From NCBI GenBank assembly GCA_032250585.1, contig JAVVFH010000148.1, forward strand, positions 1 to 8,857: 8,857 nt of DNA, read 5' to 3'. Made by a program: the position numbers and the translations under genes. This document shows, in pieces, positions 7,001 to 8,857 of the stretch. The DNA is from JAVVFH01 sp032250585. Its GTDB lineage: Bacteria > Pseudomonadota > Gammaproteobacteria > Xanthomonadales > SZUA-36. The notes under the pieces were generated by a model. The model made no database searches. It saw only the letters and a program-made list of their open reading frames with translations, and was not told the DNA's origin. Within the stretch, counting starts at the first letter, position 1, and each line of letters begins with the position of its first letter.

Positions 7001-7951
7001 TCAGAGCCTCGCCTTGCAGGTGGCGGTCCACTTCTCCACAGCCAGCTTTTCTTCCGTGGAGAAACGGTGCAGCCGGTTCATCAGATCATCGAAGTCTACG
7101 TTGTGGCCGTCGAAATCCGGCCCGTCCACGCAGGCGAACTTCATGCCGTCGTGCAGCTTGACGCGGCAGCCGCCGCACATGCCGGTGCCGTCGACCATCA
7201 CCGGATTCAGGCTTACGACGGTCTTGATGCCGTGCGGTCGGGTAAATTCGGCGCAGGCTTTCATCATGATCGGCGGGCCGATGGCGACCACCTCCTGCAC
7301 GTCCGGGTGTTTTTTCAGCGCGAGATCGATGCCGTCGGTGACCAGGCCCTTGATGCCCGCGGACCCGTCGTCGGTACAGATGATGAACTCGTTGCAGACG
7401 TCCCGAAACTTTTCGTCCCAGAACACCAGGCTCCGGTCGCGGAAACCGACCACGCCGATCACGTAGGCGCCGGCTTCCTTGTAGGCGCGGGCTTGCGGAA
7501 ACACCGGCGCCACGCCGAGGCCGCCGCCCACGCACACCACCTTGCCGACGTTGCTGATCCGGCTGGGCTCCCCCATCGGCCCGGTGACGCTGATCAGGCG
7601 CGTGCCGACCTGGCAGTCGAGCTGCATTTCACGGGTGGTTTTACCCACCGCCTGAATCACCAGCGTGATGGTCCCCCGGTCGCGGTCGAAGTCGGCGATC
7701 GTGAGCGGGATTCGTTCACCTTCCTCGCGCGACATTACGATCACGAACTGCCCCGGGCGAGCCGCACGGGCCATCATCGGATGATTGATTTCGAGCAGGT
7801 AAGTCAGGTCGGAAAAATCTTCGCGTCGCACGATCTCGACGCCGGACCCCTGGAAACTCGAGCCGTCCGGCGGGGTGATGCGGTGCAGCGCTTGCTGGGT
7901 GATGTCGGGCATGTCTGCCAAGCTCCGGTTGTCGCGCGTGCCTGCAGTCAT
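7001..7951 (-). CDS. nfnA: NfnA/SudB-like ferredoxin-NADP+ reductase subunit with [2Fe-2S] site
   Basis: Encodes 316 residues from the ATG at 7951. It has the ferredoxin-reductase fold: an FAD domain with ARPGQFVIV and RIPLTIADFD, then an NAD(P)-binding domain with VCVGGGLGVAPVFPQARA, and a C-terminal cluster segment DGTGMCGGCRV...FACVDGPDFDGH whose cysteines match the [2Fe-2S] site of NfnA/SudB. In the NfnAB complex this subunit exchanges electrons with NAD(H) while NfnB handles NADP(H) and ferredoxin. It is first in the operon and 2 bp from nfnB. Start choice is uncertain. The ATG at 7951 has CAGG close by and coding-like codons after it. The ATG at 7912 (303 residues) has a better-placed GGAG. 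The conserved core begins after both. The TTG at 7966 would coincide with the predicted transcription start and is disfavoured. SudB of sulfide dehydrogenase is an alternative name; no sulfur genes are visible. Confidence 0.85.
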   Translation of the reverse strand: MTAGTRDNRSLADMPDITQQALHRITPPDGSSFQGSGVEIVRREDFSDLTYLLEINHPMMARAARPGQFVIVMSREEGERIPLTIADFDRDRGTITLVIQAVGKTTREMQLDCQVGTRLISVTGPMGEPSRISNVGKVVCVGGGLGVAPVFPQARAYKEAGAYVIGVVGFRDRSLVFWDEKFRDVCNEFIICTDDGSAGIKGLVTDGIDLALKKHPDVQEVVAIGPPIMMKACAEFTRPHGIKTVVSLNPVMVDGTGMCGGCRVKLHDGMKFACVDGPDFDGHNVDFDDLMNRLHRFSTEEKLAVEKWTATCKARL

Positions 7952-7972
7952 CACGACCTGCAGCAATCATGA

Positions 7973-7978
7973 ATGGTA
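7973..7978 (-). promoter_or_regulatory. Candidate -10 element of an FNR-dependent promoter for the nfnA operon
   Basis: TACCAT on the minus strand matches TATAAT at 4 of 6 positions. Its 5' base, taken as -12, implies a start at 7966, which puts the centre of the FNR box (8007.5) at exactly -41.5, the class II activator position. There is no -35 hexamer, as expected when FNR replaces it. The hexamer alone is weak; the support is the spacing. Confidence 0.45.
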
Positions 7979-8000
7979 GGACATCAATTGCAGCGTCCAC

Positions 8001-8014
8001 TTGATGCTGATCAA
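8001..8014. promoter_or_regulatory. FNR/Anr-type operator, perfect TTGAT-N4-ATCAA
   Basis: TTGATGCTGATCAA is a perfect match to both half-sites of the FNR consensus, with the correct 4-bp spacer. FNR and Anr are oxygen-sensitive [4Fe-4S] activators; Dnr-type regulators use similar sites. It lies in the divergent intergenic region 50 bp upstream of the nfnA ATG. Its position at -41.5 from a candidate start at 7966 favours activation of the minus-strand operon under low oxygen. No suitable -10 lies at the mirrored place for the plus-strand gene. Confidence 0.7.
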
Positions 8015-8030
8015 TATATAAGAAAGAAGG

Positions 8031-8058
8031 AATATACAGTCCTGCATTGGCATGTCGA
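8031..8058 (-). promoter_or_regulatory. Candidate sigma70-like promoter upstream of nfnA
   Basis: On the minus strand, TCGACA (8058-8053) and TATATT (8036-8031) are separated by 16 bp; each hexamer matches its consensus at 5 of 6 positions. The implied start is near 8024. That would place the FNR box at about +11 to +24, where bound FNR could block this promoter while activating the downstream one. AT-rich surroundings raise the chance of a false match. Confidence 0.4.
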
Positions 8059-8137
8059 TTCGCTGTTGGGGTCACCGGCTATTGAATACCGGCAAAAATG
8101 CTGCCATTTTGAGTCTCAAGCCACCCTGTGACCTCAC

Positions 8138-8857
8138 ATGCAACGCATTGAATCCGGCGCCGCCGGCCCATACCCGGAACCCATCGATGCGATCGTGCTG
8201 GCGGGTACCGATGACAATCCGAAGCGGTTGATCCAGGACAGCAACAAGGCGTTCCTCGAAATCGGTGGGCAGGTGCTGGTGCGCCGCGTGGTCGGAGCGC
8301 TGCTGGATGCGACGTTCATCGCGCAGATTTTCGTGGTCGGTCCCTCCGGGCGGCTACGCGGCATATTTCAGGGCCTGCCGGAAGTTCTTGGCCGCCAGGT
8401 GACCGTGGTGCAGCAAAGCGGCAAGATGCTGGCCAATGCCTGGAAGGCCATCCACGCTTCGGAGGCGCGTTACCGCGAACGTCATGGAACCGACGACCCG
8501 CAGCGCCCGTTGTTGTTTATCTCCAGCGACCTGCCGCTGATCTCGGCCGCCGCAGTGGACGATTTCGTCCGCCGTTGTGCGCGCGAGGACCGCTTGGCGG
8601 CGAGCGGTCATTCGATGCTGGCCGGCGTCGCCGAGGAAGCCTCGCTGCGTCGTTTTTATCCGGAGCATGGCAAGCCCGGCATCGAACGCCCTTTCGTGCA
8701 CCTTGATGGCTGCCGCTTGCGCCTGGCGAACATCTACGTGGGACGCCCGCGAACTTTGTCCGAGCAGCAGTTCCTGCAGACGGGCTTCGATCATCGCAAG
8801 GCCGAAAAATGGAAAAACGTGCTGGCGTTGGCCTGGAAGTTCCTTGCCCAGCCGGGC
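8138..8857 (+). CDS. MobA-like nucleotidyltransferase (3' end outside window)
   Basis: The open frame runs from ATG at 8138 off the right edge; 240 residues are visible. An in-frame TGA at 8129-8131 makes this ATG the first possible start. The N-terminal nucleotide-binding segment is AIVLAGTDDNPKRLIQDSNK (18-37), followed by AFLEIGGQVLVRRVV. The metal-binding segment is FISSDLPLIS (127-136, Asp131). Both fit the NTP_transf_3/MobA-like superfamily, which moves a nucleotidyl group onto a phosphorylated acceptor. The loop after LAG differs from the usual LAGGxSxRMGxxK. The later stretch FVHLDGCRLRLANIYVG resembles the 'GGN' region of uncharacterised family members. Substrate is unknown. No clear Shine-Dalgarno precedes the ATG. 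The gene is divergent from the nfn-kor operon with 186 bp between starts, and no plus-strand promoter stands out. Confidence 0.75.
   Translation, partial: MQRIESGAAGPYPEPIDAIVLAGTDDNPKRLIQDSNKAFLEIGGQVLVRRVVGALLDATFIAQIFVVGPSGRLRGIFQGLPEVLGRQVTVVQQSGKMLANAWKAIHASEARYRERHGTDDPQRPLLFISSDLPLISAAAVDDFVRRCAREDRLAASGHSMLAGVAEEASLRRFYPEHGKPGIERPFVHLDGCRLRLANIYVGRPRTLSEQQFLQTGFDHRKAEKWKNVLALAWKFLAQPG

Noticed and set aside
5571..7466. 631-residue open frame on the plus strand opposite nfnB and nfnA
   Set aside because: Spans two antisense genes and has no recognisable domain; composition matches a codon-bias artefact.
8001..8014. CRP site reading of the palindrome
   Set aside because: Lacks TGTGA-N6-TCACA; the TTGAT-N4-ATCAA form is specific to FNR/Anr/Dnr-type sites.
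8075..8111. Small palindromes (CCGG pair; AAAATG-CTGC-CATTTT) before the nucleotidyltransferase gene
   Set aside because: Stems of 4-6 bp with no U-tract or known operator match; expected by chance.

Overview
The window looks like a piece of a high-GC chromosome from a gammaproteobacterium-like organism. The reasons are dense GC-rich coding, a REP-type palindrome of the GTAGGAGCGAGC...GCTCGCGAA kind known from Pseudomonas and Xanthomonadales relatives, and an FNR/Anr-type operator. The lineage is inferred; there is no rRNA or other marker gene here.

Layout: a 3'-terminal fragment of an MFS transporter gene (+ strand, 1-219) converges on a long minus-strand gene block covering 238-7951. In transcription order (right to left) the block holds: an NfnA/SudB-like flavoprotein (7001-7951), an NfnB/GltD-like flavoprotein with two Fe-S clusters (5496-6998), a 109-bp gap with a REP hairpin, a fused gamma-alpha subunit of a 2-oxoacid:ferredoxin oxidoreductase (korA, 3458-5386), its TPP-binding beta subunit (korB, 2487-3461), and a 750-residue protein (238-2490). 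The last has a PFOR-like but apparently non-catalytic middle part and a single [4Fe-4S] ferredoxin-like domain at the C-terminus. korA/korB and korB/last gene overlap by ATGA, and nfnA/nfnB are 2 bp apart, so two tightly coupled blocks are joined by the REP-bearing gap. An 11-bp inverted repeat with a T-run at the convergent gene ends is a candidate terminator. On the other side, a divergent MobA-like nucleotidyltransferase gene (8138 onwards) runs off the right edge.

The 186-bp divergent intergenic region carries a perfect TTGAT-N4-ATCAA FNR-type box (8001-8014), placed exactly at -41.5 relative to a start implied by a TACCAT -10 element. A separate sigma70-like promoter (TCGACA-N16-TATATT) lies further upstream. 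This suggests oxygen-responsive control of the minus-strand genes.

Working model (inference): KorAB oxidises a 2-oxoacid, most likely 2-oxoglutarate, to acyl-CoA and CO2 and passes low-potential electrons through the ferredoxin domain of the 750-residue protein. The Nfn-like pair then links ferredoxin to NAD(P)H, possibly with flavin-based bifurcation. Run the other way, the same set could make reduced ferredoxin for reductive carboxylation. The unusual parts are the single-locus combination of both modules, the large poorly characterised ferredoxin fusion protein, and the FNR box at its head.
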